This document shows, one piece after another, positions 1 to 6,853 of a stretch of 13,858 bases of DNA. Origin of the DNA: Gemmatimonadota bacterium (GTDB taxonomy: Bacteria; Latescibacterota; UBA2968; UBA8231); contig VXZF01000687.1 in NCBI GenBank assembly GCA_009845645.1, positions 1 to 13,858 of the forward strand. The letters run 5' to 3'. The translations under genes and the position numbers were made by a program. The notes under the pieces are model-generated. The model made no database searches. It saw only the letters and a program-made list of their open reading frames with translations, and was not told the origin of the DNA. Positions within the stretch are counted from its first letter, which is position 1. Each line of letters begins with the position of its first letter.

Positions 1-125
1 CTCCATAGCTCGGCTGGCAACTGATCCAGCATCTCGTTTGCTAGCTTGGGCGGCGTGAAAACCTCATCACTGCTTAGATTAGCCAAACAGGTAAGGACGT
101 CGGGATTATATGGATTATTGAGCAT
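1..125 (-). CDS. Second subunit of a DNA modification/restriction system, N-terminal fragment
   Basis: This is the first 41 codons of a gene that runs off the left edge. The visible protein begins MLNNPYNPDVLTCLANLSSD and continues with EVFTPPKLANEMLDQLP. A start of the form SDEVFTPP..AN.MLD.LP is, as I remember the family, typical of large N6-adenine methylase/restriction proteins, in which it precedes the SAM-binding motif. The ATG lies inside the end of the upstream methyltransferase gene, with an 11-nt overlap (115-125) in another frame, so the two are probably translationally coupled. The catalytic region lies outside the window, so methylase, nuclease or both cannot be decided here. The family call rests on this short N-terminus alone. 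Confidence 0.7.
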   Translation of the reverse strand, partial: MLNNPYNPDVLTCLANLSSDEVFTPPKLANEMLDQLPAELW

Positions 126-795
126 CGCTAAGTTTCAGGAAATGAACAACCGGATAGTCTTTTATGGGTTCAGGGATGAAAACAGTATCACCAAGATCAG
201 ACTTCGGTGCCTGTGAGGTGAATAAATCATGTTCAGAAGGGAGTTCGTTGATGAGTTCGCGGTATTCATAATCTCGCCGTTTGATGCGACTACCCCCTAC
301 AAAAGACCATTCTGGTAATATGATTGGACGGGTAGGCTCAATCACTGTTCGCATGTGCAGAGCATCACCGTGCACAATATTGAGCTTGAGGATGGTATCC
401 ACTGTACTCAGGCATGGTTCCTTCACCTTGCGCTTAAACAAACCTGAATAGCGGGTATAAAAGGTCCCAAATAGCCGTCCAATACAGCCCTTTACGTTCT
501 CTTCGATGATATCAATACCATAGATACTAGATACGGCGACGACGGCACTGCGCTCATACTCAAGCTGGCTCTTTTTGTAGCGTACAGCAACGACAGCGAG
601 TTTTCTCTCCAAAATTTCAACCAAAAAGTTCCCGGTCCCGCACGCTGGTTCCAGAAAGCGCGAATCGATCCGCTCAGTCTCTTGCTTGACTAAGTCCAGC
701 ATGGCATTGACCTCGCGAGCGCCAGTATAGACCTCTCCAAAATTGGCTACGCGCTCTTTTGAGACGGCCACTGATTCAGAATCACTCTTAGCCAT
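115..795 (-). CDS. DNA methyltransferase-like SAM-binding subunit of a modification system
   Basis: A 226-residue protein with the SAM-binding signature of N6-adenine DNA methyltransferases: FLEPACGTGNF (residues 47-57, motif I), YGIDI with an acidic residue (92-96, motif II) and NIVHGDAL (139-146). The catalytic D/N-PP-Y motif is not present anywhere in the protein, which ends with a normal stop. Either it acts with the overlapping downstream gene, which would supply the catalytic half, or it is a remnant. The overlap and intact frame favour a working two-gene system. The ATG at 795 has only a weak purine-rich site (AAAGG) upstream. The gene is visibly AT-richer than everything to its right, suggesting horizontal acquisition. 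It lies 84 nt downstream of the ROK kinase gene on the same strand. Confidence 0.85.
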   Translation of the reverse strand: MAKSDSESVAVSKERVANFGEVYTGAREVNAMLDLVKQETERIDSRFLEPACGTGNFLVEILERKLAVVAVRYKKSQLEYERSAVVAVSSIYGIDIIEENVKGCIGRLFGTFYTRYSGLFKRKVKEPCLSTVDTILKLNIVHGDALHMRTVIEPTRPIILPEWSFVGGSRIKRRDYEYRELINELPSEHDLFTSQAPKSDLGDTVFIPEPIKDYPVVHFLKLSDAQ

Positions 796-879
796 AAGGC
801 TGCCTTTCTATTTTAGCCAGACTTATTTGCTTAATGTCACCTTTAAATTCAGTGTCTTTTTCCAGGAAAGGCTGTTTTT

Positions 880-1857
880 TCACGTCTTTTCTCCATCGAC
901 CTTTTCCCAAGCGATTGCCGCGGTCCCCAAAACGCCGGCGTGGTCGCGCAGCTTGGACAGCACGACTGGCACGCCGGCACCTGCTGGATGGCGGAATAAA
1001 TGTCCGTCCACTTGCTTTTGCAGCGGTGCGAGAAAGTGCTCAGCCGCATTGGTCGCTCCGCCGCTGAGGATGATGCACTGGGGAGCATACACGTGTACCG
1101 CACTCACCAGCAGCCAGCCCAAGTTGCGGGTCCAGTGCTCCAGCTCGTCAACGCAGAGCCGGTCTTGGCGCTTCACGCCGCGGATTATAGCCTTGAAGTC
1201 GATCGCGTTGGGATCTTTGAAGTACTGGTCGCTCAAGACCGAGGGAATGCCGCGCGCCAGCCCGTCCCGCACTTGCTGCGTCAGCGCCGTGGCCGAGCAC
1301 ATCATCTCGGCGGTACCCCGTGCGTTGGTCAGGCACAGCCGCCCGCCGAGGGCCTGCATGACGATGTGGCTCATCTGCGTCCCGAACTGGAGATGCGGGT
1401 CGCGCAGAATTTTGCCGTCGAGCAAGACCCCAGAGCCAACGCCCGTGCCAATGGTAATCGTCACCGCCCAGTCCAAATCCCGCGCTAGGCCGTAGTGCCG
1501 CTCGGCGTAGATGGAGACGCGGCCGTCGTTGTCGGCGACAACTGGAATCCCCGTGGCCTTGGCCAGTCGTTTAACAATGGGATAGCCTTCCAATCCTTTG
1601 ATCTTCCCCGGCATGTACACCACGCCGACCTCGGGGTCCACAGCCCCGGGAAAGCCCAAGCCAATGGCCTGCGGCTTGTCGCCCAGCTTCTGGGAAATCC
1701 GCGCGACTTCATCCTTGAGCGTCTTGAGCAAGTTGCCCATGCCCAGCGCAAACCCCGACGGATTGATGCCCGGTGCCAGCATCCGCCCGCCCCGCGTCAC
1801 CGCGCCGCTTTTGGCTCGGGTGCCGCCCACGTCAAAGCCAATGACGTATTCTCTCAT
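880..1857 (-). CDS. ROK-family sugar kinase (glucokinase-like), degenerate zinc motif
   Basis: A 325-residue cytoplasmic kinase of the ROK family, which phosphorylates hexoses or N-acetyl-hexosamines with ATP or polyphosphate. DVGGT (9-13) is the N-terminal phosphate-binding loop, GLGFPGAVD (66-74) and DND (109-111, with D111 the likely catalytic base) follow, then TIGTGVGSG (135-143) and LSGG (264-267). The usual zinc motif CxCGxxGCxE maps to residues 175-184, where only the first Cys, the second Gly and the Glu remain; the other two Cys are Thr. A His (164) is kept where ROK proteins have GH. Length is normal. The ATG has a strong Shine-Dalgarno AAGGAGG four bases upstream. It is 16 nt downstream of the SDR gene and likely the last gene of a sugar-processing operon. 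Substrate cannot be read from sequence. Confidence 0.9.
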   Translation of the reverse strand: MREYVIGFDVGGTRAKSGAVTRGGRMLAPGINPSGFALGMGNLLKTLKDEVARISQKLGDKPQAIGLGFPGAVDPEVGVVYMPGKIKGLEGYPIVKRLAKATGIPVVADNDGRVSIYAERHYGLARDLDWAVTITIGTGVGSGVLLDGKILRDPHLQFGTQMSHIVMQALGGRLCLTNARGTAEMMCSATALTQQVRDGLARGIPSVLSDQYFKDPNAIDFKAIIRGVKRQDRLCVDELEHWTRNLGWLLVSAVHVYAPQCIILSGGATNAAEHFLAPLQKQVDGHLFRHPAGAGVPVVLSKLRDHAGVLGTAAIAWEKVDGEKT

Positions 1858-1873
1858 GCGTCCTCCTTGCGTG

Positions 1874-2653
1874 TTAGCTCACGCACCAACCTGCATCTAC
1901 GGTCACCACCGTTCCGGTAATCGCCCGCGCTCGGTCTCCCAGCAAAAAGACCGCCATCCCGGCCACATCCGCCGCACTCATCATCGCCCCGAGCGGCTGC
2001 TTGCCGCGCATAAACGCCATGATCTCCGCGTTTTCTCCAGCCCGCTTGCTCATGGGCGTCTCCACCAGTGCCGGCGCAATGGCATTAACTCGAATTCCGT
2101 GCGGCGCGTAGTAGCTGGCCATGGCCTTGCTCAGCGACACAATGGCCCCCTTGCTGGCCGCATAGGCGTGCGAGGCAAAAAACTTTCGCTCCGGCGCAAA
2201 GGCCAACACACTGGCCATGTTGAGAATCGCCCCCCGCGCGCTGTCCTCGTGCGGTTCTTGGATCAACATCTGTTGCAGCACGGCGCGGCACACCAAAAAC
2301 ATGCTCTTGGCGTTGGCGTCCAGCGTCGCATCCCACCCCTCCTCGGTACACTCGTGCAGCGGGCCATCACCAAAGCGTCGCCCGCTGATCCCCGCCACGT
2401 TGAACAACCCGTCGATCTGTCCCCACTGGTCCACGCAGGCCTGCACGGTCTCGGCGACTTGTTCCTTCTGCGTCAGATCGGCTACCCGGTGCGCGCCTTG
2501 GTTTCCCAGCTTCTCGGCCAAGGCCCGACAGTTTGCTTCCGTCCGCGAGGTGACAAATACGCTGGCCCCCTCCTCGGCCGCGTGCAGAGCCGTGGCCTCG
2601 GCGATGCCGGTAGAGCCGGTAATTAGACAAACCTTGTTGTCGAGGGTGCCCAC
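1874..2653 (-). CDS. Short-chain dehydrogenase/reductase (classical SDR)
   Basis: A 259-residue NAD(P)-dependent oxidoreductase of the SDR family, cytoplasmic. The Rossmann glycine loop is TGSTGIA (12-18), one residue shorter than the classical TGxxxGxG and ending in Ala. NVAG (85-88) stabilises the sheet. The catalytic set is N114, S148 (in NMASV), Y164 and K168 (YAASK). The C-terminal VDAGW is typical of the family. The start is GTG at 2653 without a clear Shine-Dalgarno; the next reading MGTLDNKVCLITG fits the family's usual N-terminus, so I keep it. It sits between a SIS-domain protein and a ROK kinase, which suggests a sugar, sugar-alcohol or sugar-acid substrate. Specificity is not predictable. 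Confidence 0.93.
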   Translation of the reverse strand: MGTLDNKVCLITGSTGIAEATALHAAEEGASVFVTSRTEANCRALAEKLGNQGAHRVADLTQKEQVAETVQACVDQWGQIDGLFNVAGISGRRFGDGPLHECTEEGWDATLDANAKSMFLVCRAVLQQMLIQEPHEDSARGAILNMASVLAFAPERKFFASHAYAASKGAIVSLSKAMASYYAPHGIRVNAIAPALVETPMSKRAGENAEIMAFMRGKQPLGAMMSAADVAGMAVFLLGDRARAITGTVVTVDAGWCVS

Positions 2654-2704
2654 GGTTTAGTGGAAGGGGTTTGTGAATGAGGGCGTTGGAACGTGAATTG
2701 ATTA

Positions 2705-3475
2705 CTACTCGTACAAATGTTTGAGGCTCTTGCGATAGCCCTCGTAAAACCGCTCTAGCTGCTCTTCCGCGCTTACATTGCCGACAAACTGATGGCTCGG
2801 CAATAGCTCCGGCTTGATCCCCCGCGCCAACAACCGCTCGGCAACCTCGCAGCGCAGCATATTCATCATCATCGCGCCGGTCACCGTCGATACCGGCCCA
2901 GTCCGCCACTCCAACCCCTCTAGCTCGAGTACGCAGTCTCCCGGCGGACACTGGTTGTCGAGGACGACATCGGCCACATCCATCAGCTTCTTGCCCGACG
3001 AGTGCGCTGCCGGCGACTGGTCGCCGTGCGGTTTCGACAGCATGGCGATTACGGGCAAGCCCCGCGCCTTAGCGCCCATGGCCATCTCGACGATCAAGGG
3101 TCGAATACCGCTGGTCGAGATCAAGATAAAGGCGTCGTGCGGCCCGAACTCGAACCCTTGGAGAATCTCCTCGGCGTAGCCTTCGTACTTCTCTAAAAAG
3201 AGCGGCCCGCGCAACCCGTTGGTGCCGACGATTGACGCGTGATTCGATACCGCGAGCTCGACCAACGCAAAAAAGCCCACGAAACATCCCTGGCGCGGCG
3301 TCATTTCCTCGCACATCATGCGCGAGTGCCCCGCACCAAAGAGAAAGACCAAGCCGCCATTGGCGATGCTCTCGGTGCAAATTGCGGCAGCTTGGTCGAT
3401 AGCGTCCATTTGCGTATCGCGCAGACGTTGCAGCAGTTCCATCGTCTGCGCGTAATAATCTTCTGCAGCGCTCAT
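2705..3475 (-). CDS. SIS-domain sugar-phosphate binding protein, UPF0309 type
   Basis: A 256-residue protein with one sugar isomerase (SIS) fold, of the UPF0309 group by overall pattern and length. FGAGHS (46-51) and STSG (120-123) are the sugar-phosphate-binding loops. PPGDCVLELEGLEW followed by TGPVSTVTG (about 177-200) matches the conserved C-terminal half of UPF0309 proteins. SIS proteins bind or isomerise phosphosugars, often amino sugars; the biochemical role of UPF0309 itself is not settled. The ATG has a strong AAAGGAGG upstream. The neighbouring ROK kinase and SDR support a role in the same carbohydrate pathway, with the kinase making the phosphosugar. An isomerase or lyase is possible, a regulator less so. 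Confidence 0.9.
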   Translation of the reverse strand: MSAAEDYYAQTMELLQRLRDTQMDAIDQAAAICTESIANGGLVFLFGAGHSRMMCEEMTPRQGCFVGFFALVELAVSNHASIVGTNGLRGPLFLEKYEGYAEEILQGFEFGPHDAFILISTSGIRPLIVEMAMGAKARGLPVIAMLSKPHGDQSPAAHSSGKKLMDVADVVLDNQCPPGDCVLELEGLEWRTGPVSTVTGAMMMNMLRCEVAERLLARGIKPELLPSHQFVGNVSAEEQLERFYEGYRKSLKHLYE

Positions 3476-3551
3476 GCCCCTCCTTTGATGGTAATCGAGT
3501 TATAGGGTTCGGCGGGCGGAAAGTACGGAACACCCCCAAGGGGCGTCAAAC

Positions 3552-4490
3552 CTAGAGTCCCGCTGCGACAAAAGCGGCGATTGTTTCGTCGGGGACGACC
3601 GCCATGGCCGCTGCGACGTTTTTTTCTAGCTGCTCGATGTTCAGCGAGCCGATGGGGTTGCCGTGAATGCGTTCCTCGCGCAGGCAAAATTGCAACGTCA
3701 GCTCCAGCATGTCGATGCCCTGCTCTCTGCACCACAAGCGCATGGCCTCGGCCCGGTGCTGGTCTTCGCCCCACTTGTCGCGCGGTATAAAGCGCTCCAC
3801 GGGCACGCCGGTCAGCCAGCCGCGCATGATAGACCAGCCGTTGAGTACTCCGAGGTCGGCGGCTGCGGCCGCTGGCAGGATTGCATCGGTTGCGCTCTGC
3901 CGGAGCAAGTTGTAGTCGCTGAAGCACAGCATCGCGTCGGTGCGGCCCGAAGCAATGTGTGCGAGGTGAAAGTCGTGGGGTCTCATGCCGTAGCCGATGA
4001 AGTCCACGGCACCTTGCTGGCGCACCCGTTCCAGTCCTTCGAGCGCGCCGCCCGCCTCAAGGGTCGGTTCGATTTCGGGCGGATCGTGGAGGAAGAGCAC
4101 GTCGAATTTCTCGATTCCCAAAATTTCTAGCTGGTCCTCCGCATCGGCCAAGACCCGCGCCGCTGAGTAATCGGCTCGCCCCTCGCCGTAGCCGCCCCAC
4201 GCAGCGCCGCTGTGGCAGCAGACGCGCCCGCTGATGATGATCTCGCTGCGAACGATGACGCCTTCCTTGATCGCACGGCCTAACTTGCGCAGCGAGTCGC
4301 CGTAGCAGCGGGCGCAGTCGAAGTGATTGACGCCCAAATCGACGGCCCGGCGCATCAGGGCCATGGCCTCTTCGTCGTCAACCGGTCCGAAGTGGCCGCC
4401 AAAGCCTTGCGTTCCGAACGGAATTACTGGTATGGAAAGCTCGGTCTTGCCCCAGCGGCGGCGGGGACAGCAGTTTTTTTGTAGGCCCAT
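3552..4490 (-). CDS. Aldo/keto reductase family protein with Arg at the catalytic Lys position
   Basis: A TIM-barrel aldo/keto reductase, 312 residues from the chosen ATG at 4490. The N-terminus RRRWGKTELSIPVIPFGTQG matches the family's LGkTgl-vs-lglGt start. D58 and Y63 (FDCARCYG) and H135 (FLHD) are present. The lysine normally found in a TK motif aligns with R89 in IISGRV, so one of four catalytic residues appears replaced. GSLNIEQLEKN near the C-terminus fits the cofactor-binding end of the fold. The open frame extends upstream to an ATG at 4580 and one at 4544 with a purine-rich run directly against it; both overlap the upstream small gene, so I prefer 4490, 31 nt after its stop, although no good Shine-Dalgarno precedes it. 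Context suggests a sugar aldehyde or keto-sugar substrate, if it is an active enzyme. Confidence 0.9.
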   Translation of the reverse strand: MGLQKNCCPRRRWGKTELSIPVIPFGTQGFGGHFGPVDDEEAMALMRRAVDLGVNHFDCARCYGDSLRKLGRAIKEGVIVRSEIIISGRVCCHSGAAWGGYGEGRADYSAARVLADAEDQLEILGIEKFDVLFLHDPPEIEPTLEAGGALEGLERVRQQGAVDFIGYGMRPHDFHLAHIASGRTDAMLCFSDYNLLRQSATDAILPAAAAADLGVLNGWSIMRGWLTGVPVERFIPRDKWGEDQHRAEAMRLWCREQGIDMLELTLQFCLREERIHGNPIGSLNIEQLEKNVAAAMAVVPDETIAAFVAAGL

Positions 4491-4521
4491 GGTAGATGGG
4501 CTGTCGCTAGTGGCGGGAGAT

Positions 4522-4767
4522 TCAGGCCTCGTCTGAGTCCGCATCCTCTTCCGGCGCGAGGACAATGCGCCCCTCGGCAAAATCTAGCATGGCACTGGCC
4601 GACGAATTGGGCTGTTCGTCTTCGGGAATTGCGCCTTCGGCTTCTTTCATTTTGCGCTCTATGTTAATGTCTCGTGCGCGTTGCGATAGACTGCGGCAGG
4701 CTTGAAAGGCGTTGATTTCGTCTTCCAGCTTGAGGGCGACTTCCCGAGAAAACATCGACTTGGCCAT
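4522..4767 (-). CDS. rpoZ: Small acidic protein, possible RNA polymerase omega subunit
   Basis: An 81-residue protein. The frame is open upstream to 4851, but the ATG at 4767 has a good Shine-Dalgarno (GGGAG, 7 nt spacing) and a methionine-first MAKSMFSREVALKL, so the short form is chosen. INAFQACRSLSQRARDIN (about 18-36) resembles the nkyeavlvaakRARqiN helix of omega subunits, and a later segment SAMLDFAEGRI (58-68) resembles the ALeEiAeGKi helix. The tail is strongly acidic (PEEDADSDEA). Omega binds the beta-prime subunit and aids polymerase assembly. The match is by pattern only and is weak compared with proteobacterial RpoZ. A promoter-like sequence lies upstream at 4823-4851. If not omega, it is an unrecognised small helical protein. 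Confidence 0.55.
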   Translation of the reverse strand: MAKSMFSREVALKLEDEINAFQACRSLSQRARDINIERKMKEAEGAIPEDEQPNSSASAMLDFAEGRIVLAPEEDADSDEA

Positions 4768-4822
4768 TGTAACTCCCGAGGATGAAAGGTGAATGGGGGC
4801 AGACATTGTTACAAAACTGTAA

Positions 4823-4851
4823 AAATTACGCGATTTTGCTAAAACGGGCAA
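4823..4851 (-). promoter_or_regulatory. Putative sigma70-type promoter for the omega-like gene
   Basis: On the minus strand TTGCCC (4846-4851) and TAATTT (4823-4828) are separated by 17 nt, and the region is AT-rich against a GC-rich background. It lies 56 nt upstream of the chosen start at 4767. The boxes match consensus only partly, so this is a candidate. Confidence 0.35.
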
Positions 4852-4889
4852 CTTTCACGAGTGGCCGAGCGGCTCGACAGCAGGGCGTT

Positions 4890-5624
4890 CTAGATCGCCC
4901 AATACTTCCACAAATCCTCCGGCACCTCGTAGCGCATGGCTTCGCGCTCGGTGTGGTGCCAGCGGGCGAAAAGCCCTAGCCTCGGCTTGGAGCGGATGTT
5001 GGCCGAGCCGGTGTGGCACAGAAAGCAGTGCCAGAAAATTACGTCCCCGGTCCGCGCCACAAATTGCTCCGGCCCTTGGGGCGAGCAGTCTGAAAACAAC
5101 CCCCATTGGCGCGGCTCCCAATCTGCGCGGTCGCGAAAACTGCCGTCGATGTGGGCGGGGTGCTCGCGGAAGTACGCGTGGGTCGGCAGATGGCTCTGCG
5201 GCCAGTAAACAAAGGCCCCGCCGTTTGCTTCCACATCGTCTAAATAAGCGGTCGCCCCCAGCATAAAACCGCCGCTCCAGCCCCCCGGTCCGTAGCCGTC
5301 GATATGCCCTTGGCCCGGCCAGTCCCACGCCTCCCCCGAGCGCGGCCACTGCACCAGCATGGACCCGCCGCCGCCGCTAAACTGCCCGTCGCCCAGCGCC
5401 TCGACCACCGCCTGCATCTGCGGAAGTTGACCAAAGGCCGGTTCAACCGCAAAACCGTCGATCACATAGCTATCGGGCCAACTCGCCGGGTCTTGTGGAT
5501 CGGCCCCTACGTGATTCCAGAACTGCCCGCGCCACGCGGCTATCTGCTCCGGCGCGATGAAGTTTTCCAGAATCAAATACCCCTGCTGCTTAAAAAACGC
5601 GATCTGTTGCTCACTCAGTGCCAT
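4890..5624 (-). CDS. Phytanoyl-CoA dioxygenase (PhyH) family oxygenase, copy 1
   Basis: A 244-residue Fe(II)/2-oxoglutarate-dependent oxygenase of the PhyH family. The iron-binding set is H107-x-D109 (GHIDGYG) and a distal His, best placed at H204 (CHTGSANIRSKPR), with R215 likely to hold 2-oxoglutarate. The N-terminus (FFKQQGYLILENFIAPEQ) is the usual family start. Length is within the family range. The ATG at 5624 has AGAGG upstream with 6 nt spacing. It follows the cyclase-YbbR gene by 22 nt on the same strand. A second PhyH protein is encoded on the far side of that gene; the two are clearly diverged. Such oxygenases are numerous in some environmental bacteria and often act on small secondary metabolites or lipids. 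The substrate is unknown. Confidence 0.92.
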   Translation of the reverse strand: MALSEQQIAFFKQQGYLILENFIAPEQIAAWRGQFWNHVGADPQDPASWPDSYVIDGFAVEPAFGQLPQMQAVVEALGDGQFSGGGGSMLVQWPRSGEAWDWPGQGHIDGYGPGGWSGGFMLGATAYLDDVEANGGAFVYWPQSHLPTHAYFREHPAHIDGSFRDRADWEPRQWGLFSDCSPQGPEQFVARTGDVIFWHCFLCHTGSANIRSKPRLGLFARWHHTEREAMRYEVPEDLWKYWAI

Positions 5625-5646
5625 GCCGTACCTCTCACAGCGATTT

Positions 5647-6819
5647 TCATCGCGCTCTTCCTCGCGCTTGCTGCACGGTTAGTTTCACCTTGTCTGGCTT
5701 GATGCTTTTGATCTCCAACCCGGTTGCATGGCGCACGGACTGGGCGGATACCTCAAAGGTCCTTCGCCCCAGCCTGACGAGATTGGCATCAATGACGACC
5801 TCAAAATCCGCATTGCTCGCCAAAAACATGGCTCGTCGCGGTCCGGCCACCGCGATCTCCACTTCTGGGGGGTTGACGTCCTTTAGCGCATATCCTTCGG
5901 GCATGTTCTCCACGGCTACGGGCACTTGGAGTACCGCTTCCTCGGCCGTCGCGCCCGGCACGAAGATCAGCCACGCGCCCAAGGCCAAGGCGAAGGACAA
6001 AAGACCTTCTACTAGACGCCGCCCCCACCGACGCCTCTCGCGGCGTGCATTCACTCGGGTCCCCGTATGCTGCAAGTAGCTTCTAATCCTGTTCGCCAGC
6101 TTGCCCGCGTCCGGATTGTCCAGAATCTCAAGTTGCCCCCGCGTTGCGATCCCGATGGTGCCGCGCTCCTCTGATACGACCAGACACAGGGCATCGCTGC
6201 GTTCAGCTAGGCCCAGCGCGGCCGCGTGCCGCGTACCGCCTCCCCTCAGTTCATCCCTATTCTCGGAAAGCGGCAAGTGCACTCCAAACTCCTTGATTCT
6301 ATTATTCTGCATCACCAGCGCGCCGTCGTGCCCAGCCGAACCGGGATCGAAAAGGCTGTCGAGGAGTTCTTCGCTGATCTCCGCATCCAAAGGGACCCCA
6401 TGCTGCAAAAAATGCCGCTCTATCGGCTCGCGCCCCGGCAGGACCACCAAGGCCCCGCGTCTTTTCGCAGCCAACTGATACAACCCCCTAGTCAGCGTTC
6501 CCAAGCTGGAGGGATCCGGGCGCGGAGCCTTGCGGCGCAGACTGAACGTGGCGATCTGCTCAAAGAGCCGGCGCAAATCGTCTTGGAACACCACCACTAC
6601 CACCACCACTAGCGCCGCGAAAAAACCTTGGAAGATCCAAGTTGTTAGCTGCAACTTGAATTGCTGCGCTATCAGGTGGTAGAAGACGCCCAAAAAAGCC
6701 AAACCGAGCAGGGCCATTCGCGCTCGGCGGGTCCAAACGACTAGACCCCAAAGCAGCAACGCGACGACTGCAATGTCCACCAGATCAGTGGGTGCAATAT
6801 CCAACAGGGGTGTGTGCAA
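5647..6819 (-). CDS. cdaA: Membrane diadenylate cyclase (CdaA-type) fused to a YbbR domain
   Basis: A 390-residue fusion. Residues 13-78 hold three hydrophobic segments, as in CdaA, with a run of seven valines (71-77). The DisA_N/DAC cyclase domain follows, with DGA at 165-167 (GHDGALVMQNNRI) and the nucleotide-binding TRH at 196-198; the third position of the usual RHR motif is Ala here. SEERGTI (216-222) is also typical. A fourth membrane segment (about 269-287) leads to a single YbbR-like domain (about 296-383) on the far side of the membrane. Normally CdaA (about 270 residues) and its YbbR-domain regulator CdaR are separate, adjacent genes, so this is a merged form. The enzyme makes c-di-AMP from two ATP. 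The start is TTG at 6819, supported by GGAGAAGG 5-6 nt upstream. It lies between two dioxygenase genes on the same strand. Confidence 0.93.
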   Translation of the reverse strand: MHTPLLDIAPTDLVDIAVVALLLWGLVVWTRRARMALLGLAFLGVFYHLIAQQFKLQLTTWIFQGFFAALVVVVVVVFQDDLRRLFEQIATFSLRRKAPRPDPSSLGTLTRGLYQLAAKRRGALVVLPGREPIERHFLQHGVPLDAEISEELLDSLFDPGSAGHDGALVMQNNRIKEFGVHLPLSENRDELRGGGTRHAAALGLAERSDALCLVVSEERGTIGIATRGQLEILDNPDAGKLANRIRSYLQHTGTRVNARRERRRWGRRLVEGLLSFALALGAWLIFVPGATAEEAVLQVPVAVENMPEGYALKDVNPPEVEIAVAGPRRAMFLASNADFEVVIDANLVRLGRRTFEVSAQSVRHATGLEIKSIKPDKVKLTVQQARGRAR

Positions 6820-6853
6820 AATAACCTTCTCCGCCCCAACGGAGGGAAATGGG

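Noticed and set aside
796..879. Possible promoter for the methyltransferase (GTGACA and TAAAAT, 19-nt spacing)
   Set aside because: Spacing is long and the -35 box imperfect; in an AT-rich stretch such matches arise by chance, so I do not list it.
743..1495. 250-residue plus-strand open frame
   Set aside because: It lies opposite the ROK kinase and the start of the methyltransferase gene; its protein is rich in Ser, Pro and Arg with no domain, as expected of an antisense shadow in GC-rich DNA.
3530..3546. 7-bp GC-rich hairpin between the aldo/keto reductase and SIS genes
   Set aside because: It has a 3-nt loop and one G-U pair but no following U-tract, so a terminator is not supported, and continued operon transcription is likely.
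6590..6612. Microsatellite-like CAC/ACC run
   Set aside because: It encodes a run of seven valines in a membrane segment of the cyclase, a normal outcome of hydrophobic codon use.
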